From Bifidobacterium apousia (GTDB lineage: Bacteria; Actinomycetota; Actinomycetes; Actinomycetales; Bifidobacteriaceae), in NCBI RefSeq assembly GCF_007559275.1, contig NZ_VMHK01000005.1:59740-123739 (forward strand): 64,000 bases of DNA. The letters run 5' to 3'. Below are positions 28,782 through 38,044 of the stretch, in pieces. Each line of letters opens with the position of its first letter. Position 1 is the first letter of the stretch. Below the pieces are notes generated by a model. That model did not search any database. It saw only the letters and a list, made by a program, of their open reading frames with translations, and was not told the DNA's origin. The position numbers were made by a program, and so were the translations under genes.

Positions 28782-30278
28782 ATGAGCGATAATACTGTCA
28801 ACGATTCCACCATGCCCGCACCGGCCCGCGGCGAGGAAGCCGGCTCCCCCCTGCGCGTGGCCGTCATAGGTGCGGGGCCTGCAGGGGTCTACGCCTCTGA
28901 CATCCTGCTGCGGCAGCTTCGGGAGAAGGGAGCAGACCTGGGCCTGGGCGAACGGGCCCGGATCGATTTGTTCGAGAAGCTGCCCGTTCCCTTCGGCCTG
29001 GTCCGTTACGGCGTGGCCCCGGACCATCCCAGCATCAAGTACATCGCCGGCGCCTTGGAGAAGACGCTGGACAACCCCGAGATCCATCTCTATGCGGATG
29101 TGGAGTTCGGCAAGGACGTCAACCTGGATGACCTGCTTGAGCGCTACGATGTGGTCCTTTTCGCCACCGGCGCTGTGGACGACCGCCCCCTGGAGATTGC
29201 CGGGCATGAGCTTGATGGCGTTCACGGGGCCGCCCACTTCGTCGAATGGTATGACGGCTATCCTGACGCTGACCAGGACTGGCCCCTGGATGCCAGGCAG
29301 GTGGCCGTCATCGGAGGCGGGAACGTGGCCATGGATGTCTCCAGAATCCTGATGCGGCGGGCCGACGACCTGCTGGGCACCGACATCCCCGATAATGTCT
29401 ACCAGGGGATTCAGGGCAACCAGGCCCGTGAACTGCACATGTTCATCCGTCGCGGACCAGCCCAGGCCAAGTTCTCGGTCCAGGAGCTGCGTGAGCTGGA
29501 GAAGCTGCCCGGAGTGCAAATCGTCATCGACGAGGAAGACTTCGACCTGGATCAGGAGACCATCGACCGGGCCGGTGCCGACAAGCTGACCAGGCAGATG
29601 CTGGAGGAGCTCTTCACCATCAGGGAGATGGCCGAGGACATGGCTGAGGACGGCGGTGTCGACTTCGAAGGCAACCCCGCCGACCGCCGTTTCTATATGC
29701 ACTTCTACCGGATGCCAGCCGCTATCATCGGTCAGGACGGCAAGGTGACCGGCATTCGGGCGGAGAAGACCAAGGTCACGCCCGAGGGCACCATGGAGGA
29801 GACCAGCCAGTACGAGGAGTACCCGGTTCAGGCCGTCTACCATGCCATCGGCTACAAGCCGGCTGAGGTTCCCGGCATTCCATACGATTTCGCCGGCTAT
29901 ACCCTCTCCAACGTCCACGGTCGTGTGACTACTGCTCCCGAGGGGCAGGACGGCCGACCCATCGACCGTCTCTACGCCACGGGTTGGGCCAAGAGGGGAC
30001 CTGTGGGGCTGATCGGATCCACCAAGTCCGATGCCCTGGAGACCATTGGCAACATGCTGGATGACCTGGCCGCCAGCCCGACTCGTGGCCGCTTCGCCAA
30101 GGACCGTGACGACGATTCGATTGATCGCTTCCTGGCGGACAAGGGCATCCAGCCCATCGACTTCGCCGGTTGGAAGCGGGTGGATGCCTACGAGCGTGCC
30201 GAGGGCGCCAAGGCGGGCCGCGAGCACATCAAGGTCATCGATCCCGACCAGCTCCGCCAGCTCGCCCACGGCGAGTAG
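28782..30278 (+). CDS. fprA: FprA-type ferredoxin/flavodoxin-NADP+ reductase (adrenodoxin reductase-like)
   Basis: A 498-residue flavoprotein that passes electrons between NADPH and ferredoxin. Signatures: FAD-binding VAVIGAGPAGVYAS at the N-terminus, VPFGLVRYGVAPDHPSIK of the adrenodoxin-reductase group, NADP-binding AVIGGGNVAMDVSRIL, and YATGWAKRGPVGLIGSTKSDA near the C-terminus. I start at the ATG at 28782: TAGGCT ends 7 bases before it (leaderless) and earlier codons do not fit the family. A good terminator follows. Confidence 0.92.
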   Translation: MSDNTVNDSTMPAPARGEEAGSPLRVAVIGAGPAGVYASDILLRQLREKGADLGLGERARIDLFEKLPVPFGLVRYGVAPDHPSIKYIAGALEKTLDNPEIHLYADVEFGKDVNLDDLLERYDVVLFATGAVDDRPLEIAGHELDGVHGAAHFVEWYDGYPDADQDWPLDARQVAVIGGGNVAMDVSRILMRRADDLLGTDIPDNVYQGIQGNQARELHMFIRRGPAQAKFSVQELRELEKLPGVQIVIDEEDFDLDQETIDRAGADKLTRQMLEELFTIREMAEDMAEDGGVDFEGNPADRRFYMHFYRMPAAIIGQDGKVTGIRAEKTKVTPEGTMEETSQYEEYPVQAVYHAIGYKPAEVPGIPYDFAGYTLSNVHGRVTTAPEGQDGRPIDRLYATGWAKRGPVGLIGSTKSDALETIGNMLDDLAASPTRGRFAKDRDDDSIDRFLADKGIQPIDFAGWKRVDAYERAEGAKAGREHIKVIDPDQLRQLAHGE

Positions 30279-30303
30279 GCGATCGCTCTTAGATCGGCAA
30301 TGG

Positions 30304-30350
30304 CAGGGCCTGGATGAGGTTCATGAATCCTCACCCAGGCCCTGTTTTCT
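30304..30350 (+). terminator. Rho-independent terminator after fprA
   Basis: CAGGGCCTGG-A-TGAGG pairs with CCTCA-C-CCAGGCCCTG, and the stem is followed directly by TTTTCTT, 25 bases after the fprA stop. Confidence 0.88.
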
Positions 30351-30444
30351 TGGCATCCACTACTGGGCGCTTACAGCAGACAGATAGGCCTGGTGCCAGC
30401 TATCATTGTTATTGGAGCCCCTCACGGAATCGAAGGAGCGTGAC

Positions 30445-31626
30445 ATGGCTAACCTGACTCTCTATCCGGCCACCCTCCAGTGGGCCGTTGAGGAGAGCGA
30501 TGCCGATCCAGCCGCCCTGTCTCAGCGCCGAGGGCTTGGCCAGTTGCCGAATTGGCTGGAATCCAAGGAACCGGTGTCCGTATCCTTCAACAAGGTTGAG
30601 CAGCTCAGCAGGGCCCTGCATGTGCCCTTCGGCGCCTTGGTCAGGTCGGTTGTGCCCCAACGCCGCCTTGAGCCTCTGGTCCAGTACCGGACCGTAGGCA
30701 ACACGTCTGTGCAGCCCAGCAAAAATCTGCAGGACACCATCGACCAGATGCGGTTCAGGCAGGAGTGGGCCAGGGATGAATTGCTTGAGTCCGGCTTGGA
30801 TGCCAACCCGCTAGTCGGTTCGGTGCGCGATGCCGAGCAGGACGATTCCCTGGCTGATGCGCTTCGCTCCACCCTTGGGTTTGATGGGCGCTCTGCCTGG
30901 GAGGGCGGCAATTCCAGCGACCGTTTCCGTCAGCTCAAGGAACGCGCCTCTGATGCGGGCATCATGATCATGCTCAACTCCCAGGTGGGTTCTACCAGAT
31001 CCCGCAAGCTGGATCTTCAGGAGTTCCGGGGATTCGTGCTGATCGACGACATGGCTCCGCTGGTGTTCATCAACAGAAACGACTCTTTTGACGGCATGAT
31101 CTTCACCTTGATTCACGAGGTGGGGCACGTACTGCTGGGCACTCAGGAGCTCTTCGACGGCATTGGCGGCCAAGGGGACCGCAAGGCCACGGAGCGCGCG
31201 ATAAACCGGGCGGTGGTAAAGGCCGTGATTGGCGATGAGTACTTCCGGCGGCTCTGGCAGGAGAAGCTGGACGCGGGCAAGGTGCCGGCGGACGCCGCGG
31301 AGTCTATAGCTGACGACTTCCATCTGAGTGCCTTGGCCATGGGGATACAAGCCCGTCAGTTCGGCTTGGCTGACGAGGATACGCTCAAGGAACTGCGGGC
31401 ACGAATGGAGCGGCAGCTTCAGAACAAGACTGCTCATCGTCAGGAGCAGAAAACCCAAGGCAATGGCAACAGGACCAATGCCTCCAGGGTTGACACCGGT
31501 TTCGTCCGCCTGGTCAATGCCGCCATGGACGGGGGCAGACTGGCTCCGACTGAGGGCTTCGATCTGGTGGGAGTGCGTTCTTCGCAGTCTTATCAGGGAT
31601 TGATTCGGGAAAAGAAGCTGATATGA
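30445..31626 (+). CDS. ImmA/IrrE-family metallopeptidase, probable antitoxin/regulator of the next gene
   Basis: A 393-residue protein. The N-terminal ~75 residues look like a degenerate XRE-type DNA-binding region (LNxWLE... VSFNKVEQLSRALHVPFG). The central ImmA/IrrE domain has the zinc motif HEVGH (near 224). The C-terminal ~100 residues are polar. COG2856-type peptidases cleave a repressor or act as antitoxins. The stop overlaps the DUF4411 gene (ATGA), a pairing known from many genomes as a predicted toxin-antitoxin unit. Start ATG at 30445 with GAAGGAG upstream. Confidence 0.85.
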   Translation: MANLTLYPATLQWAVEESDADPAALSQRRGLGQLPNWLESKEPVSVSFNKVEQLSRALHVPFGALVRSVVPQRRLEPLVQYRTVGNTSVQPSKNLQDTIDQMRFRQEWARDELLESGLDANPLVGSVRDAEQDDSLADALRSTLGFDGRSAWEGGNSSDRFRQLKERASDAGIMIMLNSQVGSTRSRKLDLQEFRGFVLIDDMAPLVFINRNDSFDGMIFTLIHEVGHVLLGTQELFDGIGGQGDRKATERAINRAVVKAVIGDEYFRRLWQEKLDAGKVPADAAESIADDFHLSALAMGIQARQFGLADEDTLKELRARMERQLQNKTAHRQEQKTQGNGNRTNASRVDTGFVRLVNAAMDGGRLAPTEGFDLVGVRSSQSYQGLIREKKLI

Positions 31627-32216
31627 CCGCTACCCTCTACCTGCCTGATTCCAACATCTTCATCGCCTCCTACCGGCTCAACCACCCTTTCGACTACAAG
31701 GAGTTTCACCCCTTCTGGCGATGGATGGAAAAGCTGGCTGAGGACAAGGCGATTGCCATGGTGGATGTTGTCTACGAAGAGCTGGTCAACGAGCAGGCCG
31801 CTGATCCCGATATGCTGGATCTTTGGGTGCGTGCAGTGTTCAAAGGCCGCCAAATAAGTCATAAGGATGACAGGTATGCGCAGGTTTATGCGCAAATCCA
31901 GGATTATCTGGTCACCTGCGGGCAGTATACGGAAGAGTCGCGCCAATACTGGGAGTCAGAGAGCAAGGAGGATCCCTGGCTGATCGCCGTGGCCAAAGTC
32001 GAGGGAGCAGTCATCGTGACGGACGAGGCCCGGGTCCCGCTGCAACAGGGGCAGCACATGAAGAAAGAGCCCAAGATTCCTAACATCGCAGATCATTTTG
32101 GGGTAAAGACCATGAATCTTCGTCGGTTCTTCGATGAAAACGGGAGGTTGAAGAAAGCCCGGTATGTTCCTAAGCCTCATGACAAGAAGAGCGGAGATCC
32201 AATCGTATTGTTCTGA
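31623..32216 (+). CDS. DUF4411 (PIN-like) protein, probable toxin
   Basis: A 197-residue protein of the DUF4411 family, a PIN-like nuclease fold. Candidate acidic residues are the N-terminal LPDSN Asp, the Glu in YEELVNEQ, and DPWLIAVAK with VTDEAR, in the order expected for PIN ribonucleases. A basic tail (KKARYVPKPHDKKS) could touch RNA. It is translationally coupled to the ImmA/IrrE gene, which would be the antitoxin or controller. The toxin role is inferred from family and context. Confidence 0.8.
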   Translation: MTATLYLPDSNIFIASYRLNHPFDYKEFHPFWRWMEKLAEDKAIAMVDVVYEELVNEQAADPDMLDLWVRAVFKGRQISHKDDRYAQVYAQIQDYLVTCGQYTEESRQYWESESKEDPWLIAVAKVEGAVIVTDEARVPLQQGQHMKKEPKIPNIADHFGVKTMNLRRFFDENGRLKKARYVPKPHDKKSGDPIVLF

Positions 32217-32297
32217 AATGGAGAGGGGACATCGCCAGCCTCATCTTTTCAGCGGTCGTTCAGCAAAAATTCAGCGGCATTGTCTACCATGGAATCC

Positions 32298-33236
32298 ATG
32301 AATGGCAAGCTGAAGGTTCACGGACATTTCAACGGCCTGAAAACGACGCTTTTGTTCGCCCTCATGTGGGCCGTTATTATGCTCATCTGGTGGCTGACCG
32401 GCGGTCGCCAGGAGACGCTGGGCATCTATATCCTCATAGGCCTGGCCACCACTTTCGGATCCTACTGGTTCTCCGACAAGGTGGCGATCGCCTCCATGCA
32501 TGCCCGGCCGGTCAGTGAGCAGGAGGCTCCCGACCTTTATCGGATTGTCCGAGAGCTGTCGGGGAGGGCAGGCAAGCCTATGCCCCGCATCTACATTGCC
32601 CCCACCGACTCTCCCAACGCTTTCGCTACAGGCCGCAACGAGCGCCATGCTGCCGTCTGCTGCACCCAGGGGATTTTGCGTATCCTCAACGAGCGTGAGA
32701 TTCGCGGGGTGCTGGGCCACGAACTCATGCACGTCTACAACCACGACATCCTGACTTCAGCTGTGGCTTCGGCCATGGCCACGGTCATCACCTACCTGGG
32801 ATACTCCCTCATGTATTTCGGCGGCGACAGCCGGGACAGGGATGACGATTCCGGCGTCTTTGGCCTTCTGGGCGTGCTGATCAGTTCGATTCTGGCCCCC
32901 TTGGGCGCCTCCCTGATCCAGATGGCCATTTCGCGCACCCGCGAGTATGACGCCGACGAGGACGGCAGTCGGCTGACTGGGGACCCGGCGGCTCTGGCAT
33001 CGGCGCTGAACAAAATATCCTACGGGTCTCAGGCCGCGCCCATGCCGCAGACCGCCGGCACCCAGAGCGCCGCCGCCATGATGATCGAGAATCCCTTCTC
33101 TGTCCGGGGATTCAGCAGGCTCTTCTCCACCCATCCGCCCACCGATGAGCGCATAGCCCGCCTGATGCAGATGAGCCAGGAGATGGGACAGCAGACCCAG
33201 GTGAATTCCGGGCGTGGAGCCCAGGTGGGGTACTGA
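32298..33236 (+). CDS. htpX: HtpX-type membrane zinc metalloprotease
   Basis: A 312-residue M48 protease of membrane protein quality control. Two N-terminal helices (about 14-55), the zinc motif HELMHVYNHD, two more hydrophobic segments and the third zinc ligand in REYDADEDG are all present. The frame is open to a TTG at 32280, with ATGs at 32289 and 32298. I choose 32298 (MNGKLKVHGHF) because TACCAT ends 7 bases before it, the leaderless spacing seen throughout this window. It is convergent with nagA. Confidence 0.92.
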   Translation: MNGKLKVHGHFNGLKTTLLFALMWAVIMLIWWLTGGRQETLGIYILIGLATTFGSYWFSDKVAIASMHARPVSEQEAPDLYRIVRELSGRAGKPMPRIYIAPTDSPNAFATGRNERHAAVCCTQGILRILNEREIRGVLGHELMHVYNHDILTSAVASAMATVITYLGYSLMYFGGDSRDRDDDSGVFGLLGVLISSILAPLGASLIQMAISRTREYDADEDGSRLTGDPAALASALNKISYGSQAAPMPQTAGTQSAAAMMIENPFSVRGFSRLFSTHPPTDERIARLMQMSQEMGQQTQVNSGRGAQVGY

Positions 33237-33365
33237 GAGATCAACGGACTCATGCGCCTGCTGATAGCGGTGGTCCCTCCCCGCTGCCTTAGTGCCCTCA
33301 GTTGCGAAGAATCCTGCTCGTCATAGAGGCAACGAGGAACCCGAGGCTTTCAGGTTATCCGTGCT

Positions 33366-34673
33366 TTAGATCTGAATTCTGCGCCCGTTGCAGACCACGG
33401 TTTTGACGGACCAGTCGGCCGGGTTCAGGAGGAGGAGGTCGGCCGCATAGCCGGGTGCCAGCAGACCCAGCGGAGAGCCGGTAATCGGATTGGGACGGTC
33501 AAGTCCCAGGGCCCGGGCAGGCGTCAGCGTGGCGGCTTCCACGGCCTGGGGGGCTGGGAGGCCGATGGCCTGGACGGCTCGGTCGACTGCCACATCCAGG
33601 GTCAGGGTTGAACCAGCGATGGCTCCGTTGGAGGTCAGGCGGGCGTGGCCGCCCTTCACTGTTACATCCAGGGAACCCAGCTTGTAGGCGCCGTCCTCGC
33701 AGCCGGTGGCCTCCATGGCGTCGGTGACCAGGGCTATCCGATGGGGGAAGAGCCTGAAGGCCAGATCGACGCAGGGGTCCTGCACATGGAAACCGTCGTT
33801 GATCAGCTCGGCCGTGACCCGAGGGTCCTCCATGGCGGCCGGAATGGGTCCTGGCTGACGGTGGCGGATGCCGTTCATGGCGTTGAAGACATGAGTGAGT
33901 ATGCGGGCGCCGGCATCAAAGGCGCGGCGGGTCTGGTCATAGTCGGCATCGCAATGGCCGACCGCGGGCACCACGCCAGATCCGGCCAGGCGTGATATGG
34001 CCTCGTAGCCATGGTCGCGCTCGGGGGCCAGCGTCACCTGGCGTATGCAACCGTCGGCGGCCTCCAGGAGACTGTCGAGAACAGCAGGTTCAGGGTCGCG
34101 CAGGCACTTGGAATCGTGCGCCCCTTTACGGGAGAGGGCAATAAAGGGCCCTTCCAAGTGGGCGCCCAGCACGTCGGGTCTGGAGTCCATGACCCGCCTG
34201 ACCGAGCGCAGATTGGTGCACATCGCGTCGACCGGGTTGGTGATCAGGCTGAGCACCTGCCGGGTGGTTCCATGGACCATATGGCAGGCCCTGGCTGTGC
34301 GAATGGCCTCGTCACCGTCATCGAAGGAGTGAACCCAGCCGCCGTGGGAGTGGATGTCGATGTACCCGGGGGTGAGGATGAAGCCGGCTGCGTCGATGAA
34401 CTCCACACCGCTCGCATTCACGTCATGGTTATCGGATCCAGGCTGGAAGGAGGGTGGCAGGCTGGGCAGGCCAGCGGCCCTGAGGGCGGATTCCAGGCTC
34501 TCCCTGCCTTGTCCGACCTGCTCGATCCTGCCATCCAGGGCCAGAATCCAGCTGTCTTCCCTGATGCCCCGGGCGTCTATCAGCCTTGCGCCGGTCAGGA
34601 CAAGGGGATGGGCCGGTCCATTCAGGGATGACTCGACCGCGAGCCCCGCCGACTCGTATGCTTCCTTGGACAT
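33366..34673 (-). CDS. nagA: N-acetylglucosamine-6-phosphate deacetylase
   Basis: A 435-residue amidohydrolase that turns GlcNAc-6-P into glucosamine-6-P plus acetate. Visible motifs: PGYIDIHSHGG metal site, GAHLEGPF, VGHCDADYDQ, LTHVFNAMNG and LVTDAMEATG. It is the last gene of a four-gene amino-sugar operon (AGE epimerase, ROK kinase, nagB, nagA), 14 bases after nagB. AGAAGG precedes the start. Together with NagB it feeds GlcNAc-6-P into fructose-6-P and so into the bifid shunt. Confidence 0.94.
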   Translation of the reverse strand: MSKEAYESAGLAVESSLNGPAHPLVLTGARLIDARGIREDSWILALDGRIEQVGQGRESLESALRAAGLPSLPPSFQPGSDNHDVNASGVEFIDAAGFILTPGYIDIHSHGGWVHSFDDGDEAIRTARACHMVHGTTRQVLSLITNPVDAMCTNLRSVRRVMDSRPDVLGAHLEGPFIALSRKGAHDSKCLRDPEPAVLDSLLEAADGCIRQVTLAPERDHGYEAISRLAGSGVVPAVGHCDADYDQTRRAFDAGARILTHVFNAMNGIRHRQPGPIPAAMEDPRVTAELINDGFHVQDPCVDLAFRLFPHRIALVTDAMEATGCEDGAYKLGSLDVTVKGGHARLTSNGAIAGSTLTLDVAVDRAVQAIGLPAPQAVEAATLTPARALGLDRPNPITGSPLGLLAPGYAADLLLLNPADWSVKTVVCNGRRIQI

Positions 34674-34687
34674 GTTTGGTCTGCCTT

Positions 34688-35476
34688 CTAGATGGACTGC
34701 CAGTCAGGCTTGTTGGCATAGGCCCACTTGTAGTAGTCGCGGTTGCGCAGGCGGGAGGCGGCGGCCTCGTCCACGATCACGGTGGCGTGGGGATGCATCT
34801 GGAGGGCGGAGGCCGGGCAGAAGGACGATATGCCGCCCTCTACGCTCTCGGCCACGGCTTCCGCCTTGCCGGCGCCGAAGGCCAGGAGGACCAGCTGGCG
34901 GGCCTTGAGGATGGTCCCGATTCCCTGGGTGATGCAGTGGGTGGGCACCTGGTCCATGTCATTGTCGAAGAATCGGGCGTTGTCGATGCGTGTCTGCTCG
35001 GTCAGGGTCTTGATGCGGGTGCCCGAGGTCAGGGAGGATCCGGGCTCGTTGAAGCCGATGTGTCCGTCAGTGCCGATGCCCAGGATCTGCAGGTCGACGC
35101 CGCCGGCATCCTCGATGGCCTGGTCGTACACGCGGCCAGCGTCCTTGATGGTTTCCAGGTTTCCATTGGGCACCCTCACCTTGGCAGGGTCCAGGCCCAG
35201 AGGCTTGACCACGGTCCGGTCGATGGTGGACCGGTAGGACTGGGGGTGGGCCGGATCCAGCCCCGCATACTCGTCCAGGGCGAAGCCGCGCACCTGGGAT
35301 ACGTCGATCCCCTCCTTGTGGACCAGATCAGCCAGCGCCTGGTATGCCGCCAGGGGGCTGGACCCCGTGGCCAGACCCAGCACGCAGTCAGGCTTGCGCC
35401 GGATCAGGTCGGCCGTGCAGCGGGCATAGATTCGGCCGGCTTCCTCCTGGGACTTGACGATGATGATTTCGGTCAT
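34688..35476 (-). CDS. nagB: Glucosamine-6-phosphate deaminase
   Basis: A 262-residue enzyme converting glucosamine-6-P to fructose-6-P and ammonia. Family signatures include VLGLATGSSPLAAYQALADL, FALDEYAGLDPAHPQSYR, GIGTDGHIGFNEPGSS and TRIKTLT. The ATG overlaps the stop of the ROK kinase and has GGAAAGGAAA upstream. The length matches the family (~260-270). Confidence 0.95.
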   Translation of the reverse strand: MTEIIIVKSQEEAGRIYARCTADLIRRKPDCVLGLATGSSPLAAYQALADLVHKEGIDVSQVRGFALDEYAGLDPAHPQSYRSTIDRTVVKPLGLDPAKVRVPNGNLETIKDAGRVYDQAIEDAGGVDLQILGIGTDGHIGFNEPGSSLTSGTRIKTLTEQTRIDNARFFDNDMDQVPTHCITQGIGTILKARQLVLLAFGAGKAEAVAESVEGGISSFCPASALQMHPHATVIVDEAAASRLRNRDYYKWAYANKPDWQSI

Positions 35477-36579
35477 GATGCGATTTCCTTTCCGATAAAG
35501 TCAAATGGGCGACTGTCGGCGGCCATGCGTCCTGCCAGGGCGGCGCCGATGGCTCCGATGGGCAGGTCGGCCGTGGCCAGGCGCAACCGGTCGGGCAGAT
35601 TCAGCGAAGCGATGAAGTGGCTGCAGGCTGCGCTCCTATGCAGATGCTCGGTGACCAGATCCAGCAGGGGCTGGCCGGTTTTGCTCATGCCGCCGCCCAG
35701 GATGATGATTGCGGGATCGATGGTCAGGGCCACGATCTGCACGGCCAGGGCAATGCCATGGCCGATGATGTCCTCCACTCTCTGGGCGCGCTGATTCCCT
35801 TGACTTGCCCGGGCGATCAGGTCGGGCAGGGGATGGGCGAATCCCGGCCAGAGGGCTTCCACGGCCGAGCCTGAGGCCACGGTCTCCAGACAGCCGCGCT
35901 GGCCGCACTTGCAGGGGAACTGGTGGGCATCCACTGAGATGTGGCCGATTTCGCCGATTGCCCCGCTGGCTCCGTGTTCGATTCGGCCTCCGCGTATGAT
36001 GCCTGCTGCCAAACCGGTGCCTAGGTTGATGAAGGCCACTACGTGGTTGTCCTGGTCAGGCAGGGCCCTGGGTCCGTCACGCCCCGGCTCTGATGCGGGG
36101 CGTCGGGCCTGGTTCCGGGCAGATGCGGAGTGTGGTGTGGTTCCAGGTGCTGTCAGGGTGTTGCCAGCCTGCGAGGCAGCTCCCAGAGCAGCGACGTTGA
36201 CATCGTTCTCGACGCGGACGGGCAGACCGGTCGTCTTGGCAACGGCAGGGCCCAGAGCCATGTGGCGGATGCCTAGGTTGACCGCGTCATCCACCATCCC
36301 CCGATTGGCATCCACTCGCCCCGGGATGCCTAATCCTACGGTGATCGGACCCTGGTTTGGGCCCACCTGATCCAGCAGGTGGCGGATAAGTGTCACTGTG
36401 TCGTCATGAACCGCTTGGTTGCCCTGGCGCGTTGGGGTTCGACGGCAGGCCAGCAGGTGTTCGTCACCATCTATGGCCACGCCCTCGATCTTGGTGCCGC
36501 CGATGTCAATTCCCAGGCTAATCGGGCCGGCCTGGACGCTATCTTTGTCCGCCCTGGGATGCGGGGTCGATGTTGCCAT
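35473..36579 (-). CDS. ROK-family sugar kinase, probable N-acetylhexosamine kinase
   Basis: A 368-residue ROK kinase. ATP-binding GIDIGGTKIEG, catalytic-region VENDVNVAALGAA, INLGTGLAAGIIRGG, the ROK zinc cluster CKCGQRGC, and the C-terminal IILGGGM are present. A ~45-residue Ala/Ser/Arg/Pro-rich insert (about 135-180) separates the acceptor-sugar segment from the second ATP motif and is unusual for the family. The gene lies between an AGE-family epimerase and nagB, so GlcNAc or ManNAc is the likely substrate (inference from context). No strong ribosome-binding site precedes the ATG; coupling to the upstream gene is likely. Confidence 0.85.
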   Translation of the reverse strand: MATSTPHPRADKDSVQAGPISLGIDIGGTKIEGVAIDGDEHLLACRRTPTRQGNQAVHDDTVTLIRHLLDQVGPNQGPITVGLGIPGRVDANRGMVDDAVNLGIRHMALGPAVAKTTGLPVRVENDVNVAALGAASQAGNTLTAPGTTPHSASARNQARRPASEPGRDGPRALPDQDNHVVAFINLGTGLAAGIIRGGRIEHGASGAIGEIGHISVDAHQFPCKCGQRGCLETVASGSAVEALWPGFAHPLPDLIARASQGNQRAQRVEDIIGHGIALAVQIVALTIDPAIIILGGGMSKTGQPLLDLVTEHLHRSAACSHFIASLNLPDRLRLATADLPIGAIGAALAGRMAADSRPFDFIGKEIAS

Positions 36580-36586
36580 GGGGTTT

Positions 36587-37891
36587 TCAGCGGGCCTGGC
36601 CCTGGTCCGCCCGTCCCTGTCCGCAGGCCTGCTTAATGGCCGTAGCGATGGAGACCGCCGGGTCGTTGTAGGGGATCAGGGTGGACTGGAAGGCGTGATA
36701 GAGGTCGGACTTGCCGGGCCAGACCGTGCCGATCACGTGGTTGTCGGCATCCAGCTGATGCCACCAGGATCCGCCCTGGTGGTCGATCAGATAGTGGTCT
36801 ACGTAGCTGCAGAAGGTGGCGTACCAGTCGGCGTAGGTGGCCTTGCCGGTGGCTGCGTAGAGGGTGGATGAGGTGTTGAGGGCCTCGGCCAGGGTCCAGT
36901 GCATGCGGTCGTGGACCACCGGGCGGCCCTGCCAGTCCGTGGTGTAGACCAGGCCCTCGGCTCCGTCGGCGGCCCAGCCATCCTCAACAGCCCTGGCGAA
37001 CAGGTGCTCGGCAGCTTCGATGTAGCGGCGGCGGTCGGTCTCCTGATCGAACCTGCTTAATGCGTACTGGGTGATCAGCCTGGCCCATTCGATTCCGTGG
37101 CCCGGCGTGGCACCGTAAGGCTTGAACTGGTCGGCCTTGTTGTCCTGGTTGTAGTCCAGGTCGGCCTGCCAGTCGCTGTTGAAATGCTCGGGAATGCGCC
37201 ACTGGTTGTTCTCGGCCCAGCTGATGACCTGGTCGATGATGCGGCCGGCGCGCTCGCGGTAGTCCTCCTTGCCGGTGGCATCGGCCACGGCCAGGAAGGC
37301 CTCGGTGCTGTGCATGTTGGCGTTGAGCCCCCGGTAGGGGTCCAGCCGGGTGAAGCCGCTGTCCCAGGTATCGACGGCCAGGCCCTTCTTGTCATCCCAG
37401 AAGTAGCGGTTGAAGATCTCCAGCGCCTGATCCAGCAGCTCCTGTCCATCGGGATCGCCGGCCAGCATGGCCGAGGAGGCAGCCAGGACCACGAAGGCGT
37501 GGGTGTAGCAGGACTTGCCGCTCTCGGGCTGGCCCTGCCAGGAGACTGAGGGGTACCAGCCGCCGTGTTCATCGTCGTGCAGGTTGCCTTGAAGGGCCTG
37601 GACGCCGCGGTGGACCAGCTCCGACGCTCCCGGGTAGCCCAGGAGGCTGCCGATGGCGTAGACGTGGGTCATCCGGCAGGTGATCCAGGTCTGAATGCCC
37701 TGGTCGGGGTCGATGCTGCCGTCGTCATTGAGCCAGCCGGCGCCGCCCTGCTCGGTGGGGAACCCGCGCCCGAAGTCCAGGAAACCGTAGGTCTGCGAGG
37801 CCATGAAGATGCGGTTGGCCTCGTTGCCCAGCAGGTATCGGGGATTGGTAGCGGACGGTGAGGCTCCCGAATGGTTCGGTGTCGTGGTCAT
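36587..37891 (-). CDS. N-acylglucosamine 2-epimerase (AGE) family protein
   Basis: A 434-residue (alpha/alpha)6-barrel protein of the AGE family. Motifs expected for its sugar cleft include the His/Arg-rich CRMTHVYAIG, KSCYTHAFVVLAAS, NANMHSTEAFLAVAD and GATPGHGIEWARL. AGE relatives interconvert ManNAc/GlcNAc or act on free aldoses such as mannose. Position as first gene of the ROK kinase-nagB-nagA operon favours ManNAc to GlcNAc (inference). AAAGGAG precedes the ATG. A divergent ROK repressor lies 300 bases upstream. Confidence 0.85.
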   Translation of the reverse strand: MTTTPNHSGASPSATNPRYLLGNEANRIFMASQTYGFLDFGRGFPTEQGGAGWLNDDGSIDPDQGIQTWITCRMTHVYAIGSLLGYPGASELVHRGVQALQGNLHDDEHGGWYPSVSWQGQPESGKSCYTHAFVVLAASSAMLAGDPDGQELLDQALEIFNRYFWDDKKGLAVDTWDSGFTRLDPYRGLNANMHSTEAFLAVADATGKEDYRERAGRIIDQVISWAENNQWRIPEHFNSDWQADLDYNQDNKADQFKPYGATPGHGIEWARLITQYALSRFDQETDRRRYIEAAEHLFARAVEDGWAADGAEGLVYTTDWQGRPVVHDRMHWTLAEALNTSSTLYAATGKATYADWYATFCSYVDHYLIDHQGGSWWHQLDADNHVIGTVWPGKSDLYHAFQSTLIPYNDPAVSIATAIKQACGQGRADQGQAR

Positions 37892-37949
37892 GGCGATCGC
37901 TCCTTTGCTCAGTGAGGGGATGCAGCTGTTTCTGGTATCTGTTCACAGC

Positions 37950-37967
37950 CTAACACGCAATTGTTAG
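37950..37967. promoter_or_regulatory. Inverted repeat upstream of the amino-sugar operon
   Basis: CTAACA-6-TGTTAG, perfect 6-base arms, lies ~60 bases upstream of the epimerase start in the promoter region. The spacing suits a dimeric repressor; the neighbouring ROK regulator is the obvious candidate. Confidence 0.5.
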
Positions 37968-38029
37968 GAAACTGAACTTTTTACTGGCAGCCCCCGTGGT
38001 CTTGTCTACGATGCTATTGCGCGGTCTTG

Positions 38030-38044
38030 AAAACGAACCGTTTT
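38030..38044. promoter_or_regulatory. Palindrome AAAACG-AAC-CGTTTT, candidate operator
   Basis: A perfect 6-base-arm palindrome with a 3-base centre, midway between the divergent epimerase operon and the ROK regulator. It resembles sugar-repressor operators in overall form. Which regulator binds it is not known from sequence. Confidence 0.5.
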
